Origin: Ischnura elegans
Taxonomy: Eukaryota > Arthropoda > Insecta > Odonata > Coenagrionidae
Length of the DNA: 64,000 nt
Direction of reading: 5' to 3'
Assembly: GCF_921293095.1 (NCBI RefSeq)
Contig: NC_060248.1
Location: 11,240,744-11,304,743, forward strand
Below, piece by piece: positions 1 to 11,265 of this stretch. The notes under the pieces are model-generated. The model was not told the DNA's origin. It worked only from the letters and a program-made list of their open reading frames with translations, and ran no database searches. The translations under genes were made by a program, and so were the position numbers. How positions within the stretch are numbered: position 1 is the first letter of the stretch; every line of letters starts with the position of its first letter.

Positions 1-325
1 ATCTCACAAGTAAGTCTAACAAGTAATTCGGAAGTGCTGAGAAGAATGGGAGAAAAGAGAAGTCTTCTAAAAACCTTAAGGAGCTGACGCCACAACTAAG
101 TTGGCCACATTATGAGACATGATGGCCTTATTGAAGCAATAGTAGGACTGGTGGGAGGGAATAAGGGCAAGGCACGGCCCCGAATGAGTTACATAGGACA
201 AAGGGTTATGAATGATGTAAAGGAGAAGAAATACGTCGCTATGAAAGTTATCGGATAGGAGAGAGGAAAGGAGAGCTGCGTCAAACCAATCTTAGGATTG
301 TTGGCTTACGATGATGTCACGGGGC
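1..325 (+). pseudogene. RTE-like reverse transcriptase C-terminal remnant
   Basis: Read on the plus strand with stops and one or more frameshifts, this stretch gives fragments such as EVLRRMGEKRSLLKTL, VGHIMRHDGLIEAIV and KGKARPRMSYIGQRVMNDV, ending in a shifted ERRAASNQS-like tail. These match the C-terminal end of endonuclease-reverse transcriptase proteins of the RTE/BovB type common in insects. No intact frame remains and the left end runs off the window. A second, similar tail lies at 11068-11265. Confidence 0.6.
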
Positions 326-391
326 ACGTAATTGTACGATTCAATACAATTCATTTTGTCATCTCATGCTTTCTTGCATGCGCCCTAGCAA

Positions 392-1044
392 AAGGGTAGT
401 TTCTTTCATCAAAGAAAACGAAAGGCATTGATTGCGATTCGTTACCCACCATTAGTGTATTCATAATATACAAATTATTTGATTTGGAAATTCCAGAATA
501 TTAATGGTCACTCTTAACCTCATTTGAAAAAGGCCAGATTGGCGGCCATGCGATGCCACTCCACGAGACGTCACAGGGACATATATTCTACATGAATATT
601 CAGAAGTTTTACATCGTCTGAGATTACCAATGCATGCATGAGGCACAGAGCTCAGGGAAACATCACTTAATAATCACCTATTAAAATTGCCTTTGGTCCG
701 GCCTTCGTTTGAAAGGATGTTAATAGTCTTTATTTAAGCCAAGAGCTGCCTGCTAGCAGGTCACTCTTCGCTTCCGCCGTGTTCGGCAGCAAGCAGCCTG
801 CATCGTAGCGGCGTTCATAGCCTCGCACCCAAGTGGCCTCTCTCAGCAGCAGCTAGACGTCACACGGGCTTTTCCCAGTATTTATACTTAGCCGTCGCGT
901 TTTCGCGCGCTTGAAATTTTTCACTTTTCATTTAATCGCGAAAAATAGATATTGTCATTTAAAAATCTAAAAGCGTGAAACGCGTACTCCAGGGGTAATA
1001 ATCTTTCGATTAGGCGGTAAAAAACTAATAGGAAACCACCCTAT
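392..1044 (+). mobile_element. Non-autonomous DNA element, family A copy 1 (~650 bp)
   Basis: The left end AGGGTAGTTTCTTTCATC and the right end GGAAACCACCCTAT are imperfect inverted repeats. The interior is non-coding, with a fixed block TTGATTGCGATTCGTTACCC and a GCGAAAAATAGATAT block near the right end. Four more copies occur at 8504-8590, 57265-57926, 58841-59514 and 61377-61956. The superfamily is uncertain; copy 3 suggests a TA duplication, as in Tc1/mariner-like elements. Confidence 0.7.
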
Positions 1045-3050
1045 TCACCGCTTTACGCGACGCAATTTCAACTGCGCTCACGAACGTAAGTAAAATTGCG
1101 CAAGTTTACAAGCCCCGGGGTAAAACGTGATAAAGAAGGCGAAATTTGAACGCCAGGACGTTCACAACAAGACTTTTCGAATGCCATAACTGAGCGGAAC
1201 TCGAGTAGTAGCGAGATGTCGTCGCTATAAAATTAAATTGAAAAAAAATTGAATCCTTAAAATGATCCAGTCGGCAGAGCATAAGAAGTAGAAGTAAACT
1301 GTATCATTTATGTACCAAAGTTGTGACTTGCTATCTGGTGAAAGTTTTGGGAAAATGACAGATACTTCGGCTAATATTGGTCACGCCACGGAGTACAGGC
1401 GCAAAATCATAAGCTAATTTAACGTTATTCTTCTGATTGCTATTTCAAGCGTATTTCTAATTGTAATTATTACAAATATGATAGTGAAGCTGCTTTTGAG
1501 CTTCATTATATTTTTTCGATACTTTTCTCATCGCTGATTAGAATGAGATAATTGGAGGAGGCGTAGATCACAAAAAAAATAACGTAGCCGTCGAAAATCG
1601 CAATAATTGGCAGTGCTCTTCAAACAGTGGGCAGGGAATCCGTCCGCGTGCCACTTCTCAATCTTAGCCCAACATCTCTCTGCATTACGGGACACCACGC
1701 CGTGGCTCGCCATGACCTATTTCCCGCGAGCCGTCCTGCGACGAGACTAGTTAACCAAGTGAAAACCAACGTGTCGCTCGAAACGTATACGAAACTAGCT
1801 TTGCAGACACACACGAGAAAAAGAACCTACGAGACATCCGCGCGGAGTTGAGGAACGCAGGTTCCGTTTTTAAGCTCAATACCCACAGGTGCGGAATAAA
1901 ATTATGCAAATTCAACTCGTCACGCGCCGCTCGCAAATAAAGTTCCGATAAAAATCGACCATTGAGGTGGACCGAGGGAAAGTATGTGTATAAATCAAGC
2001 GTAATAGCGTTCAGGAGAGATGTAATTAAACCAGAGTAAATGGAACTGGAATGGCAGGATAAATTAGCCATGAAATTCCGATCAATTCTTCACCTTGACC
2101 GTGGCGTAACTTCACTCTATGCGATGTGATGTAGCCAGTGTACGCTGTGCTCGGCAGCGCGAATTCTTGTATACAGTATTTTTTACGTCAAATATTATCC
2201 AATAATTAGTAAAAGATGATTTCCACGGTTTCATTTGTAACAAAAAATGAAGCTTGCTCACGAATACCGGTATGTTTCTGTATTTTTTAGAAATTATTGT
2301 TATTTTTAAAAGAGAGAGAGTAAAAAGCAAGCTGCTTACTGTACCTCGTTGTATTTTCGCCAACAAAATCAATACAATGGCTTGACGATACTTTCTTACA
2401 GAACTAAGCTAAGAAATTTTGCATCCGGCCACCATAGGAACTCAAGCATTGAGCTTCATTCAAATTCATGGGAAAATACGCAACTTCAAATTTTTTCTCA
2501 TCCCATTAAACTTGAAATGAACTTTAATTTAGATAATTAATTACTGGGAGTCTAAACGGAAGCGTAAGCATTTATAATGGCGTTAATTCCAGATTCAACT
2601 TGGCGCATTTTCCAACTGAATTAGTACTCGTAGCCCATAGAGGGCGGCCATGTTGGGACTGGCTTCAATTGATGTCACGCGTGGCGCATAGCGATCGTCA
2701 TGCAACTGTTTTGAGTCCAATTTTTCCAAACAATTAAGTTTATAACACCGAAAATCACACACTTTCCTTTTTTAACCTTCGTTGTGAGCCCTTTATAATT
2801 GTAACCACGAAATGGATACTTTTTATGGATGAGGTCAATGCACCTTCGTTCCTTTGCCCAGGCTCAAATACATGTGAATAATTCATTGCCATCGCACATT
2901 AAAGTTTTCCATGCTACAATATGTAGCCAAAATTAATTTGACAAGATTTATTTTCCAGAACACCCAGAAAATTTCGGAACAAGAACACAAGAAGTCTGGA
3001 AGAGATATTAATCAAATTTTCGGGATATTTCCGCGTTCGTTCATAATCAA
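1045..3050. other. No recognisable gene
   Basis: AT-rich sequence with only short open frames that lack coding character, splice-bounded structure or recognisable motifs. I see no repeat here that recurs elsewhere in the window. Confidence 0.5.
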
Positions 3051-3056
3051 TGATAT

Positions 3057-3087
3057 GTTTCGTAGACGAAATATTGTGCTTCATCAG
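3057..3087 (-). other. Hammerhead-ribozyme-like core (Penelope-like repeat)
   Basis: On the minus strand this reads CTGATGA, a 19-base putative stem-loop, then GAAAC. These are the two conserved core strands of a hammerhead ribozyme. The stem II match is only partial (GCAC against GTCTAC). Penelope-like retroelements are known to carry such minimal hammerheads in their pseudo-LTRs. No reverse transcriptase is visible beside it. Confidence 0.45.
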
Positions 3088-3099
3088 GTCACAAGTCCA

Positions 3100-4660
3100 T
3101 TTATCGACATACCAGCGACAACTTTCTTTTTTTTGTCGCTTTTGAACTCGCCGGAGAGTGGAGTAGGAGCAGAGTAAATACTAAATTCAAACCAGACCGA
3201 AGTTCTGAAGGGAAGAAGCAGGACATGCTATAGCATCAGCGAAAAATTTTGAACTTCCTAATGAACAAATTCAACCGATTCAGGAGTGATTAAGTGGAGA
3301 TTCGGCGTATTGAAATTAAAAATAATTGCCCTTTTCCAGAATTATTTTAATACGTGCGAAGAGTTTCGGCTCACAGAGCCATACGGTCTTGTCCCAGATG
3401 ATGATTCTCTGAGCACAAATTCGTCTTACGCATTAAAATAACTGTGGCAAAGTACAATTACGTTTTATTAATTTTTTATGAACATCGTCTTAAGCCTGAA
3501 TTTACTAGTAAAATATTATTCCGAATAATAAAAAATATAATCCTCAGCCTAGAATATCATAGAATTAGGATTCGATTCAAATAGCTTGAGTATAATTAAA
3601 GCTTAACTAAAAACATCTACGACTCGATAACTTGGGGTGATAGAAAATAAGGAGGCATATTTCCAAGTAATTTAAAAATGTCACGAACGAATAAATTTCA
3701 CGCCAGTTTCGACAAAGACCCATTTTCAAGGACTGCCTCGAATATAATAATAACAGCCTTGGAAAAAAGATAGCCGCCATCATAGTCTAAAATGGCGCTT
3801 AGATAAGCCAGGAAGTAAAATATTCAAGGTTTGAGCAGGAAGTGAAGCCCAAAAACTTTTCTCTTGATGGTTGCTCAACTGTGCGTCTTTTACGGTCTGC
3901 TTTTCGATTGCTTCGACTGAAAATCACTCGCCAGAAGTTCGTTTGCAGGGTTCAGCGGGTGAAAAATGGATTAATTAAGCATTTTCGGGTTCCGCCCGCG
4001 TATGCTGACAAAGAATCGCAAAAGTTACGCCAGCTACCCTTTACCTGCGGATGATAGCAAAATAGCTAGCGAAACTGTGGTAAAATAGAGTATATTATAA
4101 AACTGTGGGAATTTACCGATGAAAAATGTGGCCTTCGAAAACAGAGAATAAAATATTCGGGGTTATCGAACTCGAAAAAAGTGACAAAGAGTTTTCCAAT
4201 ATTTGTAGGATTTAACTTATAGTATCAGCTCCGCTTGAAATTTCGCTGTATCTAGTGAGGGTAGGTTCAGAATTTGTAATGGCCAATTGAATTTTGAAGA
4301 GAAATGCACGGAAATTTCAATGTAATTTTATTTATTTATCACTTTGGCGATTTATCACTTTATTTTATTTTCACACTGGAAGCGTAACTAAAGGCCTCTA
4401 TTCACCGCAGCGGTTGAATCGAATCTTTTCCTTTCGCTATCCCTTTCGAGATGCATCGGCCACCAACTCTCCTTCCTCCGAAAGAAACGCCCTCTGTTCT
4501 AAACATCCTTTCACTTCGAAATGCTGCTCTTGCTTTTCTTTCTCACCGATATTTCGTCCGTCCGTCTGAAATTCTTCGGAAGATGCGCAATTTGATATAC
4601 GCCTATATAGGCTCGATTTGAATTCAGTCTCCCCTAGGAATATACACCAAATATCAAATT
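3100..4660. other. No recognisable gene
   Basis: AT-rich intergenic or intronic sequence. Several 60-90 codon open frames lie here but they show no domain, no codon bias and no splice context. Confidence 0.5.
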
Positions 4661-4671
4661 TTTCCATGAAT

Positions 4672-4745
4672 AAATCATGTGGCTCAGCCGGTATTCGAAC
4701 TCGGATCTCCCGACAACTGATCAGGTGTGCTAACTCCTCTCATAG
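4672..4745 (-). repeat. tRNA-derived SINE head
   Basis: The minus strand reads like a degenerate tRNA: GAGTTAGCACACCTGATC, then GAGATCCGAGTTCGAATACC, which fits a polymerase III B box (GTTCGANNCC). It is followed by GGCTGAGCCAC. The A box is weak and no functional cloverleaf can be drawn with confidence, so a SINE head is more likely than a tRNA gene. Confidence 0.5.
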
Positions 4746-4821
4746 TAACACATCCTTCTCTCTGCAGAGAAACCAGCTTTGGTAAAGAAAATAGGAACAA
4801 ACTATAGAGAAGGAATTGTAA

Positions 4822-5021
4822 AGGCCGCTATGCACGGTGAATGATCATGCGAATGAAATCATTCACCGTGTATAACGGAAAAATTCGCGAATGAACCGTT
4901 ATGCGCATGATCATGGATTGAAAATTAGAGCATGTTCTATATTGCTCGCATTATCCTGTGAAAGATCACGTGATCATTCAGCATGATCATTCTCATGTTC
5001 ATTCACCGCGTATAGAGGCCT
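4822..5021. mobile_element. PIF/Harbinger-like foldback MITE (200 bp)
   Basis: The ends are AGGCCGCTATGCACGG and its inverted partner CCGCGTATAGAGGCCT, flanked on both sides by TAA. A 3-bp TAA/TTA duplication is the PIF/Harbinger signature. The arms are rich in TGAATGATCATG palindromes. A central TTAGAGCATGTTCTA (4925-4939) is shared with other foldback elements in the window. Confidence 0.72.
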
Positions 5022-5024
5022 TAA

Positions 5025-6880
5025 TGATTGCAAGAACATGGAGTTCTAAAGTAAAAAATAAACTCGTTACTGCGGTTATCATGTAGGCATCATTAATAAA
5101 GTCATTGTAGAGAATTTTTTCCAATGCTTTGGCGAGCTAAACCTTCGCCTGACCGATATAAGGTTAACTAAACAACTTCTTGCGTTTCTGAACCTGTTTG
5201 GCTGGTCAGCACAAAGTTTTGGGCTCAGAACTGATTCCCAGCACGTGGAGTCAACTTCTAGAATCAGGACACAGGATGGCATTTAATTCGTAGGATTTTT
5301 CTGTCACTGATCTATGTGAGGAAGAACTTGAATGTATCGTACGTGGTAATGTTTCAGTACTAATTTGTGTAATGCCTTTCACCTTCTAATTCGAATGCCT
5401 GCGAAGCTAAAATACATTCATTTCGAATGTTGCACTCAAACAGTGGCGGATCCAGGATAGGGACAAGGGGGGGCTAAGATTACGATTCTATCTAGTGTAA
5501 ATTGAATACCTAATATAGGGGGGGGGTATAGCCCATCTCTGGACCTACCTCCGGATTGTAATATAGCAAAAGTATGTAAAATAGGCCCTAAGTTTAGAGC
5601 TCATTTGTATTTCAATTCGTTAAATAAGGTAAAAATGAAGGAAAATATAACTAAACACTTTTGCGCAAAGTGATAAACCCCAAATACTTCGATTTTGCCT
5701 AGTGTGTGTTTCGACTCAATTGGGGGGTGGGGTAAAAGCTATATACTATATCGTGCCGATTATGTATTCTGTCCTCATTGCATCAAATAAGAGCTTTAAT
5801 GGCTGCGAACTGTATCGGGCCTGGAAATAAATTATTTTATTTTAATTCCAGCGGCTTAATTGTTTTTGTTATTTAGTATATTTTAAACTAGGGCAAAAAG
5901 CACACATGCTATTGTTGGATTTAAGAAAATTCCATCACTCACCTCACTCAAATTTCAAAATTACTAGAAGGATCTCTCTATAACGGGTAAGAACCAAATT
6001 GAATTTTTAAGAGCACATGAATTATGAGAAGTAGGTAATGAGTGCAATGCCCACTTCCATACAAAATGAATACCTACGAAGTTGGAATAAGTATTTGATC
6101 GCATTCAGAATTTTATGAAACATTGATAATCATAGCAATGTTCGTTTCTCCTACTAAGCGTTTCCATCCTTGATGGAGCACTTAGAGCCTTGACCCTCTG
6201 TAAATTACCCAGAACCTGTGGTAGTGTGTTTGACAGTGTAGAGCTTAGTGGTCCTCGCAGCGGCCCGGAAAGTCTAATGTCCCTAGTTCTATTATATCGA
6301 TCATGAGGAATCAATGTGAATACATGCAGTTAAAACTATCACCACGCCTAACGTGGGATAAGAGCCTTTCTCCGCATTTTAGCGATTACAAACGCGTACA
6401 GCAATACTTAGTGTGGCTTTTAACGGCGCCCGTAAGCGTGCCTTTCTCCGCTGCTGCGTGTTGTGAGCGTTCCCACGCGCGTGGACGTCCCAGCGGGGCA
6501 TTGTGGGTCACGGAGAAAGCCATTGGAGAGAGAGAGGGGAGCGGCGCTTGGCACAATGTGCATCGTCTTGGCCGGTCCGCCTTTTTTTTTTTTTTTTTTT
6601 TTTTAGACGCGCACGCCTGCGGACCTCCTCCTGCCGGGCTGTGTCGTTCACGAGTGAACCGGTCTTTCGCGGACGAATCACTTTCGTGACCCGTATGAAT
6701 CGAATCACATTTTAAATAGCTGATGCGGATGAGTTATTCGGGTTTGATCTACAGATTTAGTCGTCAAGTTTTCAACGACCGTTTCACTCTTTTACTCGGG
6801 AGACACCAGGAGTAAGTACACAAAAAAATTAATAACAATTGTTGTCGTTAAAGCATTCCGTGGGTTAAGGCAAATTTGCA
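5025..6880. other. No gene; element end, GC-rich block and poly-T
   Basis: A G-tract element begins at 5441 with CAGTGGCGGATCCAGG but its right end is decayed or lost. A CpG-rich block at about 6410-6720 contains a 23-base T run (6582-6604). Open frames across this block exist in several frames at once and read homopolymers, so I do not call a gene. Confidence 0.5.
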
Positions 6881-6888
6881 TGGACTTA

Positions 6889-7092
6889 GGGGCGGATACA
6901 GGATTTCTTTCTGGGGGGGGGGGACGCAAGCAAGGCCGCCGAATCCAGGATTTTGTTCTGGAGGGGGCACAAGGATACCCCGTAATACAAAACGATAGCA
7001 ATGAGAACAGGACCATTTTAAAAATCTTGCATTTTTTTCAGGGGTCTGGGGGGGGGGGGGGGCACGTTCCCCCAGATCCGCCTATGCGTAGA
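6889..7092. mobile_element. G-tract MITE with GGCGGAT ends
   Basis: The left end AGGGGCGGATACAGGATT and the right end CCCCCAGATCCGCCTATG are inverted relatives, with long G runs inside each end. A second internal start-like block, CCGAATCCAGGATTTTG, suggests a copy inside a copy. No clear target duplication was seen. Confidence 0.5.
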
Positions 7093-7182
7093 CTATTAAA
7101 CTAAATACAAGTACTAAGTATGTTAAGTATTCTTGCAGTATCCTCATCCTAAATGGGCATCCCTCTATTTCCCGCAAAAAGG

Positions 7183-7385
7183 CCTGCTCCCTTTCATCCT
7201 ATCGAAAAGCCATTTTCTCTCCATCGTTTACCCAACATTTCACCTTCTCCATTCTCCTCCACGCGCACATCTCGAATGCTTCCGGTTTTCTCTCATCCTC
7301 CTTCCAAAGAGTCCACGTTTCCGATCCGTAAAGCTACACTCCAGATCAAACTCTTCACTGGCCTTTAAATGATCCTGTAATAAGC
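7183..7385 (-). pseudogene. RTE-like reverse transcriptase remnant, internally deleted
   Basis: The minus strand resembles the better-preserved copy at 17641-18120: the block for LIWSVAL.. and RKEDERRLEAFEM is recognisable but shifted and deleted. It is a dead fragment. Confidence 0.55.
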
Positions 7386-7529
7386 ACCTTCCTGTTCATG
7401 AACGCCTTTCATGAAACATTTAAAATTTTGCTGCCCCCATGAAATCTGCCGCCCCGGGCACGTGCCCCCTCTGCCTCACTTGCTACGGGTCTGTCTCCGG
7501 ATGATCCTCCAAAGGTACGTACTCGAAGA

Positions 7530-7719
7530 CAGCGGCGCAGCGAGGGGGTGGGGTTTGGGGGATGAAACCCCCCCCCAGAGCCCAGAGAAATTTTTAAATT
7601 TCCGCAATTTATTGATCTCGCACCTACCGCTTATCCTGGAGGGTATTCCATACCCCCACACACCCCGGTATTAGTTGCACCTAAACCCCCCCTAGCCTTG
7701 ATTCCTAGCTGCGCCCCTG
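7530..7719. mobile_element. hAT-like G-tract MITE (190 bp)
   Basis: The ends are CAGCGGCGCAGCGAGG and CCTAGCTGCGCCCCTG. They are bounded by an exact 8-bp direct repeat CTCGAAGA (7522-7529 and 7720-7727). CAGNGGCG-type ends with an 8-bp duplication fit hAT. The interior is short and non-coding. Confidence 0.8.
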
Positions 7720-7871
7720 CTCGAAGATGACCGATTATGCTAGTCATTAAAGATGAGGTTGGAGTTAATTGGGGTCGGGGTGACGGGCACTTCTGAGGTG
7801 TTCTACGTTTAGGTTTCTTTTAGGAATACCCTGCGTAGAAAACGTGGTCAATTTGAAAAATATGGTCCATG

Positions 7872-8222
7872 TTAAATAACTCCTCATCGGTTCGAAGATT
7901 TTCGCGGCGTTGATCAGATGATCTCTGCATTCTCTTCGGGATTTCACCGCGTCCGTTGGGTTTTGGCGACAACAGTTACGCTGACATTGCAGTCAGCGTC
8001 TTCAGGTCGAAGGTGAAGTAACTCGGAAATTTTCCACCTCATATAGTCCTCTTCATCCCGCTGCTGCTCTCTCATTGGTCGGTGGTTGTCCATCTCTCAT
8101 TGCTGGTCTCCCATTGGTTGGTGGTTGACGCTGACTGCAATGTCAGCGAAACTGTTGTCGCCAAAACTCAACGGACGCAGTGAAAACCCGAAGAGAATGC
8201 AGAGATGAACTCCTCATCGGCA
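7872..8222. repeat. Inverted pair of Penelope-like pseudo-LTR ends with hammerhead-like cores
   Basis: The arms (about 7886-8005 and 8129-8222) are near-perfect inverted repeats. On the minus strand the left arm has CTGAAGA (7999-8005) followed by a stem GCTGAC/GTCAGC and a mutated GTAAC. The right arm, on the plus strand, keeps the stem and an intact GAAAC but has lost the CTGAAGA half. The spacer holds a TATA-like CTATATGAGG and two CCAAT boxes read on the minus strand, placed upstream of the left core. Confidence 0.5.
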
Positions 8223-8503
8223 TGAACGTGATCGCATGACCGGATCCCCGAAAAGAATCGAATAGCTGCCCACCTTTTGGCATGGAGTCCACCAAATTTC
8301 GTCTCAGGACCACTCCCCTTCCCACAATGCTTTGCGCTCTCTCTCTCAAGGTCCATCCCACCGCTAGTGGCGCCTCCTCTCTTCCCCCCTAGTCGCACCT
8401 GCCTCTCCGTACGTCCCACCACCTTGCCCCCTCCCCCAAAAAACTACCTCCCTCTCCATTAGTTGCAAGCCGTGCGGACGGTCCATCAATACATCATGTT
8501 CAA

Positions 8504-8590
8504 TAGGGTAGTTTCCTTCATCAAAAATAAGCAAGGAAAGGCATTGATTGCGATTCGTTACCCACCAATAAAAAATAGGAAACCACCCTA
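8504..8590 (+). mobile_element. Family A copy 2, internally deleted (~87 bp)
   Basis: Both ends of the family A element are present (TAGGGTAGTTTCCTTCATC on the left, GGAAACCACCCTA on the right), with only the TTGATTGCGATTCGTTACCC block kept between them. It is an extreme internal-deletion derivative of the 650-bp element at 392-1044. Confidence 0.72.
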
Positions 8591-8687
8591 TTGTGTAGTC
8601 TCTTGAGAATTAAGAGGAACATTTTTTGAGAAACCCAAATGCAGACGAATAATTTGTTGAGAAAACACAATGCAGCATTTGGACATA

Positions 8688-9223
8688 ACGAGCGTGCTGC
8701 GCCCGCTCCCAGCGGGCTTCCTCCGCTCTTTTCAATGCAGGTCCGCAGAGGGATAGGCGCGTTTCTAATTTTAAAATGTAAAAAAGGCAGGGTCTTATAT
8801 ACAAATTGAATTGGAATGTTCATGTACAAATTGAGGTCAGAGGACCTCTTTAAACACAACATTGGAAGTAATTACACTATCCTCTGTTAAACGCACATGA
8901 TGACTCATACTTACGTATCAACAGGAGACTTGAATGTGGAATCAGCCGCATTTTGATAAAAGTTAATTAAAGAATGCGAGATATTGTTGCAAATGAACAA
9001 ATGTATCAGTTTGTGCGCCGTTAACGTCAGGAATATTTACCGGTTCTTGCTTTTTTAAATTATTTTAAAACCAATTTTAGGAAACAATAGCAATATTTAG
9101 GAAGTAAGATATGCCGTCGCATGTTCTCTGACAAATTCTGGGCATTTTGGTACCTCATTTGTAGAGTTTGGTTGCATAGAAGTTGACAAAAGGTATCGAT
9201 GCAGTAGAAATAATATAGAAGAT
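8688..9223 (+). repeat. Dispersed 535-bp repeat, copy 1
   Basis: From ACGAGCGTGCTGCGCCCGCT to about AATATAGAAGATA the sequence is nearly collinear with 46221-46752, differing by scattered substitutions and small indels. It has no terminal inverted repeats and no coding frame that survives in both copies. Class unknown. Confidence 0.75.
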
Positions 9224-10425
9224 AAGGTATTTACTTATGATGGGTACTTGCTTGCCGCTCTGACTAGTTTATTTCATACTATATAACTCCAATTTCTTGC
9301 GATCATTCGGGTTTCATTTTAATATTTTGCTCCTATTTTTTTCACATTGGCTGACTTTACCCTCGAGGCCAAACACAGGTGCCTTAAGTTGTTTGATAAA
9401 TCACTTCCAGTGCAAAAATGAAATAAATAAATACTCATTAAGGGCCTCGATCACATTTTTTCTGTCGATTGCGATAAGAGTTTGGGAAGTAAAGAGACGG
9501 ATATTTTTCTGCAGCTATTTAAGAAGATAAATCCACGACCCCAACCATTTAGAGGATAAGTTGATGACGCCACGTACTCATTCCGAGGTGGTCATCGCTT
9601 CTCGACTAATCTTCTGCTTTGCGTATAGACCTATTGCGCACGGAAACATAATTATTGTTAGAATAACTAGGATCCGGGTTAAATATTTATTACACAGTGT
9701 AGTAAAACTTGAATCAACTAGATTCATGTTTACAATTGCTACAAAGTGCAGCAGGAAGTAATTTGGTTTGCTTCAATAGCCATACTGGCATTTGATTTTT
9801 TTAACAATAAATTTACGGAAAAATTGGCCGACGGATACTAGCTTTATGTAATACTTGAATGGTCTCGTAAGCCGTTCTCTCGAAAAACTAACCAGGCAGC
9901 CGCAACCCAGCCATGGGCGGAGTTTTGGGAATTTAAACTTATAGATAATTTGTCCAAAAAAAGCACAAAACTTTAGAAATTCCAAAATATTTTCGTCTGC
10001 ATAGTACTTAAAATGCTGTTCTCAGAGACTAATTTAAACAAATTTTCTAGGAAGGGCCCCGATAACCCCCCTTCCGTTTCACTGCATGATATTCCATAGC
10101 CCCTAGACCCCTGGCAGGATTTCTGCTCCCTCCAACGGCGGCTCATAATACTTCACTGGGTCTGGCAACACGAGCTAGAATTCTGATGAATATAATCGTG
10201 ATTTCTGCTGTCCAACCCAAGACGGTTTCATCCGGGATCATTGTGATAGTTTTAACTACACTCTTTTCTCCGTGTGGATAATTATTGTTAGTATGTACTA
10301 CCTACTATACTTTCTCTATGGTACTCCGAACTAGTAAACGAACAGGAAATATGGCAAGTCATGAAAAGTGGGCTGCAACTTCCGCCTATCCTTATTTTTA
10401 AACTTCCGAGATAATGGCACATTAC
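9224..10425. other. No recognisable gene
   Basis: AT-rich, with short frames only. I found no recognisable element in it. Confidence 0.5.
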
Positions 10426-10701
10426 CAGTAGCGTAACCAGGGGGAGGCATACGGGGGTGGGGATCCCCCCCCCCCCCCCCCCCCCGAAACATGAAGACGC
10501 AATTATTTTCCTTCATAAAAGAACACAAAATATTGAAAAATGATGAATTTAGAAAAGATTTCTTTGAAAAATGAAGTTCTTTCGATCATGAAAAGTGTAA
10601 AAAAATTAGTTTCAAACCTCCTACTTAGTACCCAGTTTTTCAAAAATTTTCCCCCCTGGTTTTGCCCCTCCCTGCGAACGATATTCCTGGCTACACCACT
10701 G
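10426..10701. mobile_element. hAT-like G-tract MITE
   Basis: The left end CAGTAGCGTAACCAGG and the right end CCTGGCTACACCACTG are inverted repeats. A C run of about 22 bases (10463-10484) lies near the left end. The flanking 8-mers CACATTAC and CTCGTTGC agree at only five positions, so the target duplication is decayed. Confidence 0.65.
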
Positions 10702-10807
10702 CTCGTTGCGGATGACTTTTTTCCGTTACAATTTATCTTTCCATTTCGTATGCCGAATTTTTGGTAAATTGGAAGACTTTCCTAATTTTTGTAAGTGATA
10801 TAAAGTA

Positions 10808-11067
10808 TATCGATGGCTAAGTTCTAACAACACGTATCTAAAAACTCGGCTGGTTTGTGACAGATACCTTAAACAAGGTGCAATAAAATTTTTAAAAATA
10901 AAATACTAGCAAAGAACAACTCTTTGTTTTCAAATAAATGCTTCTTTTTCAGTATTATGAACTTTTGGTTTTTAATTTCAGCGTACAAGTAAAAAAATAA
11001 TCGTTTCTTGATCTCCTGAAAAGTTGCTATTTTTAGGATACGTGTTGTTGGAACTTAGCCATCGATA
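10808..11067. mobile_element. 260-bp MITE with ~38-bp inverted ends, copy 1
   Basis: The outer sequences TATCGATGGCTAAGTTCTAA and its reverse complement form long inverted ends running to about ACACGTATCTAAAAA. The interior is A/T-rich and non-coding. The same element recurs at 40958-41222. Flanking TA/ATAT bases are compatible with a Tc1/mariner-type TA target, but this is not decisive. Confidence 0.72.
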
Positions 11068-11265
11068 TGATGGCCTGATGACAACTATCGTAGAAGTACA
11101 GGTGGAAGGGAAGAAGGGCAAGGGACGGCCCTGAATGAGTTACAAAAGACAGGTTATAAAGGATATAGAGAAGAAATACGTCGCTATGAAAAGGCTTGCG
11201 GATAGTTGAAAGGAATAGAGAGCTGCGTCAAACCAATCTTAGGATTGTTTACTTCTGATGATGGT
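11068..11265 (+). pseudogene. RTE-like reverse transcriptase tail fragment
   Basis: Translation gives DGLMTTIVEVQVEGKKGKGR and, after a stop and frameshifts, KKYVAMKRLAD and RAASNQS. This is the same C-terminal tail as at 1-325, and it directly abuts the MITE at 10808-11067. Confidence 0.6.

Noticed and set aside
4672..4745. Functional tRNA gene
   Set aside because: The A box and acceptor stem are poor; a SINE head explains it better.
6303..6715. 128-codon frame with a Phe run
   Set aside because: It reads through a 23-base T run and has no other protein character.
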